Position numbers and translations under genes: made by a program | Assembly (NCBI GenBank): GCA_934155005.1 | Contig: CAKPGR010000002.1 | Coordinates: forward strand, 1-64,000 | Source of the DNA: an uncultured Bacilli bacterium | GTDB lineage: Bacteria > Bacillota_I > Bacilli_A > RF39 > UBA660 | Direction: 5' to 3' | DNA: 64,000 bases | In this document: piece by piece, positions 16,474-24,702 of the stretch | Layout: every line of letters starts with the position of its first letter | Position numbering within the stretch: the stretch's first letter is position 1 | The notes under the pieces: generated by a model | What the model was told of the DNA's origin: nothing | Seen by the model: the letters and a program-made list of their open reading frames with translations, nothing else | The model's database searches: none

Positions 16474-17848
16474 CGTATATAGTTCCTTCTCTTGTATCTT
16501 TTATTATAATGCCCATATCAAGTAATTCTTGTCTTATTTGATCAGCTAAAACATAATTTTTATTTTTTTTAGCTTCATTTCTTTCTTCTATCTTTTCTTT
16601 TATAATTAATTCAAGTTCACTACTTATTTTTTCTTTTTTTAATAAATTAAGTGATAAAACACTGTCAAACTTTTCAATTAAATATAATTTAGATGTATCA
16701 TTTAAATCACTTTTTAAAACATCATATAAAACAGTAATAGCTAGTGAAGTATTTAAATTATCTTCAAGAGCTTTTTTAAATTCAGAATCATATTTTTCTA
16801 CATCTTTAATTTCTTCTTTTTTGTTTTGTAAACTATTTATTTTATTCTTTAATTTTTTGTATGCATTATCTACATTATCTAAAACTTCATATGTAAAAAG
16901 TAATGGTTTACTATAATGTGATTGTAAACACATCATTCTATAAACAATTGGATCATAACCTTTTTCAATTAATTTAGAAACGGTTAAAAAATCCCCTTTT
17001 GATTTACTCATTTTACCTGTTTCATCATTTAAATGTTCTACATGAAACCAGTAATTACACCATTTATGTCCTAGGTAAGCCTCACTTTGAGCAATTTCGT
17101 TAGTATGGTGTGGAAATATATTATCTACACCACCACAATGTATATCTAAATATTCACCTAAATATTTTATACTTATACCAGAACATTCTATATGCCAGCC
17201 AGGATAACCATATCCAAATGGTGAATCCCATTTTAATTCTTGATCTTCAAATTTTGATTTAGTAAACCATAAAACAAAATCATTTTGATTTTTTTTATTT
17301 TTATCTTCTAAAACTCCTTCTCTAGCTCCAACAACCATACTATCTTCTTTATGATTAGTAAGAGCGTAATAATCTTCTAATTTAGTTGTATCAAAGTATA
17401 TATTTCCGTTTGACTCATAAGCATAACCTTTTTTTAATAGTGTTTTTATTATTTCTATATATGAATCTATATTATCTGTTGCTTTAGATATAATTTCAGG
17501 CTTTTTTATATTTAATTTTTCTAAATCCTCAAAGAATGCTTTTGTATAAAAGTCAGCTATTTCTAAAACCGTTTTATGTTCTCTTTTAGCACCTTTTAAC
17601 ATTTTATCTTCACCACTATCAGAATCACTTGATAAATGTCCAACATCTGTTATATTCATACATCTATCAACATGATAGCCTAAATAATTTAAGCTTTTTT
17701 CTAATATATCTTCACAAATATAACTTCTTAAATTACCAATATGAGCAAAATGATAAACTGTTGGACCACATGTATACATTTTTACATGATTTTTATCTCT
17801 TGGTTTGAACTCTTCTATTTTTCTTGTTTGTGTATTATAAAAACGCAT
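16460..17848 (-). CDS. cysS: Cysteinyl-tRNA synthetase
   Basis: Class I synthetase charging tRNA-Cys, 462 residues. The HIGH-type motif is in [18 protein letters not shown] (about 26-43), with the first zinc Cys in the same block; further zinc ligands are in [10 protein letters not shown] and [11 protein letters not shown]. The KMSKS loop is [12 protein letters not shown] (about 270). The C-terminal anticodon-binding domain ends with [20 protein letters not shown], typical of CysRS. It lies 25 bases after a cysteine synthase gene in the same direction, so cysteine production and charging are likely co-expressed. I see no T-box leader. Confidence 0.97.
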   Translation of the reverse strand: MRFYNTQTRKIEEFKPRDKNHVKMYTCGPTVYHFAHIGNLRSYICEDILEKSLNYLGYHVDRCMNITDVGHLSSDSDSGEDKMLKGAKREHKTVLEIADFYTKAFFEDLEKLNIKKPEIISKATDNIDSYIEIIKTLLKKGYAYESNGNIYFDTTKLEDYYALTNHKEDSMVVGAREGVLEDKNKKNQNDFVLWFTKSKFEDQELKWDSPFGYGYPGWHIECSGISIKYLGEYLDIHCGGVDNIFPHHTNEIAQSEAYLGHKWCNYWFHVEHLNDETGKMSKSKGDFLTVSKLIEKGYDPIVYRMMCLQSHYSKPLLFTYEVLDNVDNAYKKLKNKINSLQNKKEEIKDVEKYDSEFKKALEDNLNTSLAITVLYDVLKSDLNDTSKLYLIEKFDSVLSLNLLKKEKISSELELIIKEKIEERNEAKKNKNYVLADQIRQELLDMGIIIKDTREGTIYEISR

Positions 17849-17873
17849 CTTATCACATCCTTATTTGATTATA

Positions 17874-18812
17874 TCATACAATCTCATAACTTAAAAGTTT
17901 TATTTTATTGCTTAATAATTTTGTATTTTGATCTAATTTTAAGTTTGTACTCAAATATTTTTTATTGTCATCAGGGAATACTGTTACTACTACATCATGG
18001 TTGTTTGAGAGGATAGCTGCATATAGATTAGCGCCTGCTGAAATACCAACACCAATACCAAGTTCACGAGCTATTTTTAAAGACATATTTATAGCTTCTA
18101 AATCACTAACTAGTACAATATCATCTATAATACTTTGATCAACTATCTCAGGAATAAATTCGTCACCTATCCCTTCTATTTTATGTTCTGTTTTGATTCC
18201 ATTTGTAAGTATTGCCATAGTAAGTGGTTCAAGTGCTATTATTTTAGAGTTACATTTTTCTTTTAGATACTTTCCTGTTCCAATAAGAGTTCCACCAGTT
18301 CCTATTCCTGAAACGAAGGCATCTACTTTTTTTAATTTCTGATATATTTCTTTTCCTGTTCCATTATAATGAGCTAGAATATTATTTGGATTACTAAATT
18401 GATTAACTAAAAAGCCATTAGTTGCTTTTGCTAATTTTTCTGCTTCTGAAATACATTTTAAAAAGCCACCCTCTTCTTTGGAATATGTTATTACTTTACC
18501 TCCATACATTTCCATTAATTTTTTTCTTTCTATACTTACAAAATCTGGCATAAATATATATACAGGATGATTATGAAGTGCGCCATAGGAAGCAATAGAT
18601 ATTCCAGTATTACCACTTGTTGCTTCTATAATAGGCATATTTTCTTCAAGAATTTTATCATTTTTTGCCTTATCTAGAATATAATATACCATCCTATCTT
18701 TGATACTACCTGTCAAATTGTAATATTCTAGTTTAACATATACATAGTCAATCTTATTTTCATATTTATATTTTATTTTTATCATTGGTGTATTACCGAT
18801 TAATTCATTCAT
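17874..18812 (-). CDS. cysK: Cysteine synthase family PLP enzyme
   Basis: O-acetylserine sulfhydrylase-like, PLP-dependent (fold type II), making cysteine from O-acetylserine and sulfide. Length 312. Start MNELIGNTPMIKI; the PLP lysine is in LTGSIKDRMVYYIL (about 33-46). The substrate loop is EATSGNTGISIASYGA (about 63-78), and the phosphate-binding loop is VSGIGTGGTLIGTGKYLKE (about 168-186). The C-terminal SAGANLYAAI also fits. Cystathionine beta-synthase-type enzymes share these motifs, so substrate choice is not certain, but the cysS neighbour favours cysteine synthesis. Confidence 0.9.
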   Translation of the reverse strand: MNELIGNTPMIKIKYKYENKIDYVYVKLEYYNLTGSIKDRMVYYILDKAKNDKILEENMPIIEATSGNTGISIASYGALHNHPVYIFMPDFVSIERKKLMEMYGGKVITYSKEEGGFLKCISEAEKLAKATNGFLVNQFSNPNNILAHYNGTGKEIYQKLKKVDAFVSGIGTGGTLIGTGKYLKEKCNSKIIALEPLTMAILTNGIKTEHKIEGIGDEFIPEIVDQSIIDDIVLVSDLEAINMSLKIARELGIGVGISAGANLYAAILSNNHDVVVTVFPDDNKKYLSTNLKLDQNTKLLSNKIKLLSYEIV

Positions 18813-18882
18813 TTTATCACCACTTAATTATAATAAAAACTTTACTATTTTATTACTTTTTTATTTTTTTAAATAAAAATTA

Positions 18883-18911
18883 TTGATTATTTAAAAATAT
18901 TATGTTATCAT
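18883..18911 (+). promoter_or_regulatory. Promoter of the tRNA-Ile/tRNA-Leu unit
   Basis: TTGATT, 17 bases, TATCAT, ending 18 bases before the tRNA-Ile 5' end. The spacing suits a short tRNA leader. Confidence 0.7.
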
Positions 18912-18929
18912 GATGAAGTAGTGATGAAT

Positions 18930-19006
18930 GGACCCTTAGCTCAGTTGGTTAGAGCAATCGGCTCATAACCGATCGGTCATAGGTTCGAGTCCTATAGGGT
19001 CCACCA
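18930..19006 (+). tRNA. tRNA-Ile(CAT), lysidine type
   Basis: A 77-nt tRNA with encoded CCA. Anticodon CAT lies in the loop CTCATAA. The acceptor begins GGACCC and the D arm is AGCTCAGTTGGTTAGAGCA, very close to Bacillus tRNA-Ile2, whose C34 is changed to lysidine by TilS to read ATA. An elongator tRNA-Met assignment is less likely because of the GGACC acceptor. ATA is very common in this AT-rich window, which fits the need for this tRNA. Confidence 0.88.
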
Positions 19007-19012
19007 CTTAAT

Positions 19013-19097
19013 GCGAGTGTGGCGAAATTGGCAGACGCGCTAGACTTAGGATCTAGTGTCTTACGACATGGGGGTTCAAGTCCCTTCACTCGCACCA
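19013..19097 (+). tRNA. tRNA-Leu(TAG)
   Basis: An 85-nt class II tRNA with a long variable arm, anticodon TAG in ACTTAGGAT, T arm GGGTTCAAGTCCC-like (GGGGGTTCAAGTCCC) and encoded CCA. Six bases separate it from tRNA-Ile, so both share one transcript. Fragments of its 3' end recur downstream at 19281 and 20077. Confidence 0.93.
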
Positions 19098-19207
19098 AAT
19101 AGTCTAAAATACCTCATAAAATCAAAAAATATGGCGTGTTTTAAATAGAATTAATTTATTATGTACTTGTTTCAAATTATTCATAATAAATTAATAGTTT
19201 ATTGATG

Positions 19208-19231
19208 AGAGTAATTTTATTACTCTTTTTT
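19208..19231 (+). terminator. Terminator of the tRNA unit
   Basis: GAGTAAT, TTT loop, ATTACTC, then six T residues on the plus strand. Confidence 0.88.
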
Positions 19232-19280
19232 CGTCTTTTAACTTCTTAGTAATTGCCATATTTATAGCAATAATATAATT

Positions 19281-19294
19281 TCCTTCACTCGCAC
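19281..19294 (+). repeat. Duplicate of the tRNA-Leu 3' end (att-like)
   Basis: TCCTTCACTCGCAC repeats the tRNA-Leu T-stem/acceptor 3' part (TCCCTTCACTCGCACCA at 19081-19097) with one base missing. Such repeats are what tRNA-targeted integration leaves behind. Confidence 0.6.
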
Positions 19295-19417
19295 TATTGA
19301 CGAATCTGTTCGAACTATTTTATATATATAATCTGAAAAAAGATTGTTTTTTTTCGGTTAATATTTTGATACTTGTGTCAAAATACCTAGAGGATTAAAT
19401 ATTTTGACTTATAAAAA

Positions 19418-19452
19418 AACAATAATACTTTAATTATAAAATATTATTGTTT
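19418..19452 (-). terminator. Terminator of the 19444-20010 gene
   Basis: ACAATAAT and ATTATTGT pair on the minus strand across a long loop, followed by TTTTTTTAT; the stem includes the stop region. Confidence 0.65.
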
Positions 19453-20010
19453 AACTCTTTTATTGTTTCTTACTTTTTTTAATGAGTTGCTATAATCTAT
19501 TTTCTTTTCATATAATGTATTATAAAATATCTTTATCATATCATCCTGTAATGTAAGTCCCGTTTCAATATTTTTACTCAAAAAGCCATTACCTGCTGGA
19601 GAAAAAGAAACAATTGCTTCTCTATCAATAGCATATTTTTCAAAAAAAGGATTACTATAGGAAATATAAAATTCTCCATTTATTCTTTTGATTATAAGTC
19701 GAGAAACCATATCACATTCATCTTTATCATCAATATTATAACATTGTTCCGAAATCCAAATAAGTTCATCTTCTGATTTTTTACTATATTTATGCGGAAA
19801 TTCATAAGAATTATTCATTAACCATTCTAAATTATGATAAAAAATTTCATCATCATCTTGGCTAATAACAATCAATTTATTAGTAGGAAAAACAAACAGA
19901 AAAAAACTAGGAACAAAATATAATTCTAAATATACTAAATCAGAATCGCCCACTATTGATATTTTTTTATTAATTAGATCTCTTTTTAATTTCACAAAAA
20001 CCACATCCAA
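19444..20010 (-). CDS. Hypothetical protein between tRNA-Leu 3'-end repeats
   Basis: A 188-residue soluble protein; no family recognised. Features: a hydrophobic strand region LVYLELYFVPSFFLFVFPTNKLIVIS (about 24-50), an acidic middle with SEDELIWISEQCYNIDDKDECD, and a basic tail KKVRNNKRVKQ. The gene stands alone on the minus strand and is flanked by two fragments of the tRNA-Leu 3' end (19281 and 20077), so it may be cargo left by an integrated element. No integrase remains nearby. Confidence 0.6.
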   Translation of the reverse strand: MDVVFVKLKRDLINKKISIVGDSDLVYLELYFVPSFFLFVFPTNKLIVISQDDDEIFYHNLEWLMNNSYEFPHKYSKKSEDELIWISEQCYNIDDKDECDMVSRLIIKRINGEFYISYSNPFFEKYAIDREAIVSFSPAGNGFLSKNIETGLTLQDDMIKIFYNTLYEKKIDYSNSLKKVRNNKRVKQ

Positions 20011-20076
20011 AATTACTTTATACTATAACATTTTTTATTAAAAATATCAATATAAAAAAGTTGTAGATATCTACGA

Positions 20077-20087
20077 CACTCGCACCA
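20077..20087 (+). repeat. Second duplicate of the tRNA-Leu 3' end (att-like)
   Basis: CACTCGCACCA is identical to the last 11 bases of tRNA-Leu, 990 bases downstream of the original. Confidence 0.5.
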
Positions 20088-20246
20088 CTTTTTGAAACTA
20101 AAAGAACTTGTCAAAAATTCTTTTTTTATATTAAAATATACCAAAACAATTTTGATAAAATTTCATAAATGATATTAAAAAAATAATTGAAAAAAATAAA
20201 TGTATATTGTATAATAAATACTAATTCAAAAAGGAGTTGGTTTTTT

Positions 20247-21209
20247 ATGACAAATAGTAAAGAAATAAAAACAAATTCTTTAATAGCTCTATGTGAGATA
20301 AAAGACTATAATGAATTTTGTCATGATTTAGAAGATTTAGTAAAATCTAAAAAAAACTTAATTTATAAAATTTATGATATGATGCAATATGATTCTTTTT
20401 TTGGAAAGAAAAAATATAAAAATTTTTTAATAAAGTATCAAGATACAATTGAAATAATGAAGAAATATGATTGTCTATGTAATATGATTATATTTAAATA
20501 TAATTCTTATGGTGAGCCAAATGAAAAATCATATGAAAACTACTTTTATAATTACATATCTATGCATAAAGAAAATATTGGAGCAATAAAAAGATTAGCT
20601 CTCAAAATAAAAAAACTTGGATTTGATACAATTATTTATAATGAAGAAAAGAAAGAATATGATAGTTATATATTTAAAAATGACTTATATGGAGAATTTA
20701 AGTATTTTGAAAATATAAAGATTATACCAACATATAATCAAGATATAATTAAATATAAAACAGATAATTCATGTTATTGTATGACATTTAAAATAAATAA
20801 TTTTGATGAAACAATCAGTAAAGATAATAGAATTATTGAATTAAACAGCTTAACTTTTAATCCTAATAAATTACCAAATATGATTACAAATGAGTCAACT
20901 ATTGAAAATATTAAAAAATTAGCAAATGAAAATAAAGATTCTATTACATTTAATAATTTAATTAATATGAGTATTTCTACCGATGATTTAATATCACAAT
21001 ATGAATATACAAAAAAATTATTTGAAGAAATGGAAGATACATCAAACAAAGAAGAATTAAATAAAATTTTAAATAGTTTATCTATTGAATTAAAAAATTT
21101 AAAATTAATAAGCAAGCAAATTGAAGATGACATAGTAAAAAATAATGAATTTGATGAACAAAAAATAGAAAAAGGAAAAAGATTAAGACTTGCTGAAAGA
21201 AACTTTTAA
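20247..21209 (+). CDS. Hypothetical 320-residue protein
   Basis: Start chosen at ATG 20247, which has AAAAAGGAG ten bases upstream; a TTG further upstream has no site. No signal peptide or membrane helix, and the family is not recognised. Lys/Asn/Asp-rich, with an N-terminal helical half (SLIALCEIKDYNEFCHDLED), a central strand-rich part (SYIFKNDLYGEFKYF, NSCYCMTFKINNF) and a coiled C-terminal part (YEYTKKLFEEMEDTSNKEELNKIL). It lies just beyond the tRNA-Leu repeat region and, with the 19444 gene, is one of the few genes here without a recognisable role, so it may be accessory. It ends in a strong terminator. Confidence 0.65.
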   Translation: MTNSKEIKTNSLIALCEIKDYNEFCHDLEDLVKSKKNLIYKIYDMMQYDSFFGKKKYKNFLIKYQDTIEIMKKYDCLCNMIIFKYNSYGEPNEKSYENYFYNYISMHKENIGAIKRLALKIKKLGFDTIIYNEEKKEYDSYIFKNDLYGEFKYFENIKIIPTYNQDIIKYKTDNSCYCMTFKINNFDETISKDNRIIELNSLTFNPNKLPNMITNESTIENIKKLANENKDSITFNNLINMSISTDDLISQYEYTKKLFEEMEDTSNKEELNKILNSLSIELKNLKLISKQIEDDIVKNNEFDEQKIEKGKRLRLAERNF

Positions 21210-21215
21210 TACTAT

Positions 21216-21239
21216 AAGACTTAAAAAAGTCTTTTTTTT
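21216..21239 (+). terminator. Terminator of the 20247 gene
   Basis: AAGACTT and AAGTCTT pair around a short A-rich loop and run into seven T residues. Confidence 0.85.
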
Positions 21240-21243
21240 ATAT

Positions 21244-21268
21244 AAAAAAAGCCCAATAATGGGTTTTT
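21244..21268 (-). terminator. Terminator of cdsA-rseP
   Basis: AAAAACCCATTATTGGGCTTTTTTT on the minus strand (given in two parts: AAAAACCCA, TTATTGGGCTTTTTTT) gives a GC-containing stem followed by T residues at the rseP stop. Confidence 0.8.
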
Positions 21269-22304
21269 AAAAAAAGCGTAATATATCATTATAAGTAACA
21301 AAAATCATTAAAATCATTAATAATATAAATCCAATAGTATGAATAGTATTTTCTATTTTAGGATTTACTTTTGATCCTTTTATTTTTTCAATAAATAAGA
21401 ATAATATTCTTCCACCATCAAAGGCAGGAAATGGAATTAAATTAATAATTGCTACATTAATACATAAATAAGCAATTAAATAAATGATATTAATAATACC
21501 AGCACTTGCAGCGCTTCCAACTACATTAAAAATACCAAGTGGTCCAGATAAATTGTCTAATCCAAGTTTACCTGTTATTAAATATAATAGGATTTTACCC
21601 ATTTGACATATCAAATTTTTAGTTTGAATAAAAGCATACTCTATTGATGGTATGATACCTTTTTCTGTATCATTTGATAAAGAAAAACCATATGAATATC
21701 CTTCTACACCATTTCTTTCAACTAAAATAGGTTTTACCGCAACTACTTCCCTATTACCATTTTGATGTTCGACTTCTAAATTAATAATCTCTCCACTATT
21801 AACAGCTATTTCTAAAACAAGCATTTCAGAAGAATTTACTTTTTTGGAATTTATTTTAGTTATTTTATCTCCAACTTTAATATTTTCAAGTTCTGAAATA
21901 GGATAATTTTCTTTTTCAATATATGATATCTTAGTTGGATTAGTTGGTTTACCATTACAAAGTCCAACAATAAATAAGAAAATAATTGCTAGTAAGATAT
22001 TAAACATAATTCCCGCTATTAAAGTCATAAAACGCCATATCCAACTTTTATTACAAAGTTGTCTATCTTTTGGAACGTTTTCCCCATCTTCTAAATCCTC
22101 ACCAGCCATACTAACAAAACCACCTATTGGAAATAGTCTAATTGAGTATTCTGTTTCATTTTTTTTCTTAGAAAAAATTTTAGGACCCATTCCTAAACAA
22201 AATTCATATACATATACACCTGCTTTTTTAGCAAATAGAAAATGGCCCAGTTCATGAACCATTATCGTTACACATAATACAATTATAAAATATATTAATG
22301 TCAT
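21267..22304 (-). CDS. rseP: Site-2 protease RseP (RIP metalloprotease)
   Basis: Membrane-embedded zinc metalloprotease that cuts anti-sigma factors and signal peptide remnants inside the membrane. Start at 22304 (MTLIYFIIVLCV), chosen because AGGAGGGG precedes it; an upstream in-frame ATG lies within cdsA. The active site HELGH is in the first helix, followed by FLFAKKAGVYVYEF. A PDZ domain lies around residues 125-200 (ISELENIKVGDKITKINSKKV), and the second zinc motif is NLIPFPAFDGGRILF near 290. About 345 residues. It follows cdsA as in most Bacilli. Confidence 0.95.
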   Translation of the reverse strand: MTLIYFIIVLCVTIMVHELGHFLFAKKAGVYVYEFCLGMGPKIFSKKKNETEYSIRLFPIGGFVSMAGEDLEDGENVPKDRQLCNKSWIWRFMTLIAGIMFNILLAIIFLFIVGLCNGKPTNPTKISYIEKENYPISELENIKVGDKITKINSKKVNSSEMLVLEIAVNSGEIINLEVEHQNGNREVVAVKPILVERNGVEGYSYGFSLSNDTEKGIIPSIEYAFIQTKNLICQMGKILLYLITGKLGLDNLSGPLGIFNVVGSAASAGIINIIYLIAYLCINVAIINLIPFPAFDGGRILFLFIEKIKGSKVNPKIENTIHTIGFILLMILMIFVTYNDILRFF

Positions 22305-22314
22305 AAAACCCCTC

Positions 22315-23115
22315 CTATAAAATTCCAATAAAGAATATAAATCCTAAGAGAACAAAAATAATACTATCAAGTCTATCTAATATACCACCATGACCTGGCA
22401 TAATATTAGAGAAATCTTTTTTACCAAAGTATCTTTTAATTGATGAAAATACTAAATCTCCAAGTTGTCCTAAAATAGATAAGAACAAAGTTACTGAAAT
22501 GATTAACAATAAATTGATGTAAGGATCAATTACCGTTATATAAAACATTGTAGCAATTAATGTACCAAAAACAGTACCGGCGATCATACCTTCCCAAGTC
22601 TTATTTGGAGAAACATCTTCAAGTAATTTATGTTTTCCTATTAACATTCCTATAATATAAGCATATGTATCAGTCATAATAGTTATTAAAAATAAATATA
22701 TTATTAAATTTAAATCCATATTTCTAATAACTATTAAAATAGAAAAACTAATTGCTAAAAAGAAAACACCACCAATTAAATAAAAAGCATCTGTAATACT
22801 ATACTTACTTCTATCATGATACAAAATAGCTGGTAATAGAAAAACTAAAAATAATGCTGATAAAATTCTATAATCAACCATAAATACCATCTTAGAAACA
22901 TTTAGACTTGATATTAATATAAGTGTTAAAATAATGTAAGATATAAAGCTAATAAAGCTAGGTATTTGTTTTTTAGTTTCTTTAACTTTTAAAAATTCTC
23001 TTAATCCTAAAAGGGCTAATGCTATTACTGCCAAATCAAAAATGATTCCACCAACATAAAATATAGGAACTAAAATTAGGAGTGCTACTACTGCACTTAT
23101 TACTCTTTTTTTCAT
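22315..23115 (-). CDS. cdsA: Phosphatidate cytidylyltransferase
   Basis: Makes CDP-diacylglycerol from phosphatidate and CTP, the entry to phosphatidylglycerol synthesis. An integral membrane protein of 266 residues with about seven helices. The signature is near the C-terminus: SPNKTWEGMIAGTVFG, then QLGDLVFSSIKRYFGKKDFS and the catalytic block MPGHGGILDRLDS. Co-transcribed with rseP, with 10 bases between them. Confidence 0.95.
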   Translation of the reverse strand: MKKRVISAVVALLILVPIFYVGGIIFDLAVIALALLGLREFLKVKETKKQIPSFISFISYIILTLILISSLNVSKMVFMVDYRILSALFLVFLLPAILYHDRSKYSITDAFYLIGGVFFLAISFSILIVIRNMDLNLIIYLFLITIMTDTYAYIIGMLIGKHKLLEDVSPNKTWEGMIAGTVFGTLIATMFYITVIDPYINLLLIISVTLFLSILGQLGDLVFSSIKRYFGKKDFSNIMPGHGGILDRLDSIIFVLLGFIFFIGIL

Positions 23116-23129
23116 AAAATCACTCTTTT

Positions 23130-23326
23130 CTAAATTTGATTTACTAAATCAATCATCATTCCATAAAATTTATAAGCATAAATAATAGAAAATACAACAA
23201 TTAAAATAATGATAATAATGTTAAATATGCTTCTTATTTTTTTATTTTTTTCTCTTTTTTCTAATATTTCAACTCTTTTTTTAACAAAATTATTTCTTGA
23301 TTTAGTTTTTCAATTTTCTCTTCCAT
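23130..23326 (-). pseudogene. Small membrane protein gene with a homopolymer frameshift
   Basis: ATG 23326 begins MEEKIEKLNQEIILLKK, a coiled-coil start, and then stops at TAG. Shifting one frame at the seven-T run (23276-23282 on the plus strand) continues KRVEILEKREKNKKIRSIF, a hydrophobic helix IIIIILIVVFSIIYAYKFY and a tail GMMIDLVNQI, ending at 23130. The span is 197 bases, one short of a multiple of three. One added A restores a 65-residue single-pass membrane protein with an N-terminal coiled coil. It sits directly upstream of cdsA. It is either a decayed gene or a homopolymer error in the assembly; the family is not recognised. Confidence 0.65.
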
Positions 23327-23402
23327 AAATCATCTACCCTATATATAGATTACCACAAAATATGTATAAAAGTAAAGAATAATACTATATAAATTTATAA
23401 AT

Positions 23403-23429
23403 AAAACTAGAGAATTCATCTCTAGTTTT
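23403..23429 (-). terminator. Terminator of spoIVB
   Basis: AAAACTAGAGA and TCTCTAGTTTT form an 11-bp stem with a TGAAT-type loop at the spoIVB stop codon. Confidence 0.85.
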
Positions 23430-24405
23430 CACCTTCTTTTAACATATTAGTTATAAAAATACCATAACCTTTTTTAGGATCCTCTACAACAACGTGTGTG
23501 ACTGCACCAATAATTAAATCATTTTGTAAAATTGGTGATCCACTCATTCCTTGAACTATCCCACCGGTTTTTTCTAATAATTCTTTATCAGTAACTTCAA
23601 ATAAAATATTTTTATTATTAGCATCTTTTTTCATAATTTTGATGATGTTAATATCATATTCTTTTATTTCATCTCCATCAATTACTGTAAGTATTTTGGC
23701 TGGTCCTGTTTTTATTTCATCTGGATTTGCTACTTTTTTTAGTTCTTTATTTGGTAAACTATTTGTATACTTTCCAAAAATACCACTAGATGTATTTTCT
23801 TTTATTGTACCTTCTTCGTCTTCTAAATTAATATTCGCATTTTTACTACCTGGATTTCCATTTTCACTTCTATCTATGGTTGTAACATTTGTTGATACAA
23901 TCTTCCCATCTTTAACCTCTAAAAGTAAACCAGAATTTGATTCTATGACTTCATGACCTAATGCACCATATATTAATGTTTTTGGATCTATATAACTAAG
24001 TGTTCCTATTCCTGTCACATTATCTTTTACATATAAACCTGTTTTTGAAACACCATCTTCTTTAATTAATTTTAATTTTGTTTCAAATTCTTTATCATTT
24101 CTTAAAGAAGTAATTGAAGCTTCATTTTCAGATTTACTTATTTGATTTACAAGTTCATCAATATTTGTAACATCTACATTATTTACTTTCTTTATAATAT
24201 CACCTGTTTTAAGTCCTGCTTCTATTGCAGGATTTTGGTTATTTATTTCATATGTTCCAACTATTAAAATACCTTTTGTATTAATACTGATACCAATATT
24301 TTCACCACCAGGTATAATATATGAAGAATAAGCAAATATATTTATAGGAATTAAAGTTATTAAAAGAAGTAAGATTTTAAAGGATTTTTTAATTTTTAAA
24401 AACAT
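23422..24405 (-). CDS. spoIVB: SpoIVB sporulation serine peptidase (S55)
   Basis: Mother cell-forespore signalling protease, secreted from the forespore into the intermembrane space, where it cuts SpoIVFA and so triggers pro-sigma-K processing. Start at 24405 (MFLKIKKSFKILLLLITLIP), preceded by AAAGGAGA; the N-terminal helix is the export signal/anchor. A PDZ domain covers about 65-130 (NPAIEAGLKTGDIIKKVNNVDV). The S55 domain has catalytic His in YGALGHEVIE and Ser in QGMSGSPILQNDLIIGAVTHV. About 327 residues, slightly shorter than in Bacillus. Together with sigG it shows that the organism keeps an endospore programme. Confidence 0.95.
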   Translation of the reverse strand: MFLKIKKSFKILLLLITLIPINIFAYSSYIIPGGENIGISINTKGILIVGTYEINNQNPAIEAGLKTGDIIKKVNNVDVTNIDELVNQISKSENEASITSLRNDKEFETKLKLIKEDGVSKTGLYVKDNVTGIGTLSYIDPKTLIYGALGHEVIESNSGLLLEVKDGKIVSTNVTTIDRSENGNPGSKNANINLEDEEGTIKENTSSGIFGKYTNSLPNKELKKVANPDEIKTGPAKILTVIDGDEIKEYDINIIKIMKKDANNKNILFEVTDKELLEKTGGIVQGMSGSPILQNDLIIGAVTHVVVEDPKKGYGIFITNMLKEGEN

Positions 24406-24457
24406 TACATCGTCTCCTTTAAAACAGGCTACACTATTATTATTCAAATAAAAAAAT

Positions 24458-24482
24458 AAAAAATACTTAAAAAAGTACTTTT
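24458..24482 (-). terminator. Terminator of the xseA-xseB unit
   Basis: AAGTACTT and AAGTATTT pair on the minus strand around a T-rich loop, followed by T residues, at the xseB stop. Confidence 0.65.
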
Positions 24483-24702
24483 ATTCATCTATTTCAAATT
24501 TTTCTTCTAAACCATTTTCTGAAACCATTTTGCTAACTTGTTCTTCTACATTTTTAAGTTCTGTATCACATTCATTTATAAGTTTCATAGCTTTAGTATA
24601 TTTATTAATTGACTCTTCTAAATCAATTTCGCCATTTTCAAGAGAATCAATTATTTCATTTAATTCATTCATTTTATCTTCAAATTTAATTTTCTTTTCC
24701 AT
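24481..24702 (-). CDS. xseB: Exodeoxyribonuclease VII small subunit
   Basis: About 73 residues: KIKFEDKMNELNEIIDSLENGEIDLEESINKYTKAMKLI (described, not one string: FEDKMNELNEIIDSLENG then EIDLEESINKY) is the two-helix XseB signature. It binds the large subunit tail and is needed for processive degradation of single-stranded DNA. The start ATG 24702 is chosen over GTG 24711 because AGGTG is six bases upstream. It overlaps the end of xseA by 17 bases, so translation is coupled. Confidence 0.93.
   Translation of the reverse strand: MEKKIKFEDKMNELNEIIDSLENGEIDLEESINKYTKAMKLINECDTELKNVEEQVSKMVSENGLEEKFEIDE

Larger units (their letters stand above)
19098..19443. other. 346-base gene-free stretch after tRNA-Leu
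   Basis: No coding region seen. It holds a strong plus-strand terminator (19208-19231), a weaker hairpin near 19332-19350 (AATCTGAAAAAAGATT then T residues), a copy of the tRNA-Leu 3' end at 19281, an inverted pair TTTTGA/TCAAAA near 19364-19383, and the terminator of the next minus-strand gene. Confidence 0.6.

Noticed and set aside
17849..18930. T-box riboswitch upstream of cysK/cysS
   Set aside because: The spacer between the genes is 25 bases and the upstream region is short and AT-only; no T-box core or specifier hairpin could be made out.
18930..19006. Elongator tRNA-Met assignment for the CAT tRNA
   Set aside because: The GGACCC acceptor and D arm fit the lysidine-type tRNA-Ile of Bacilli better than tRNA-Met.
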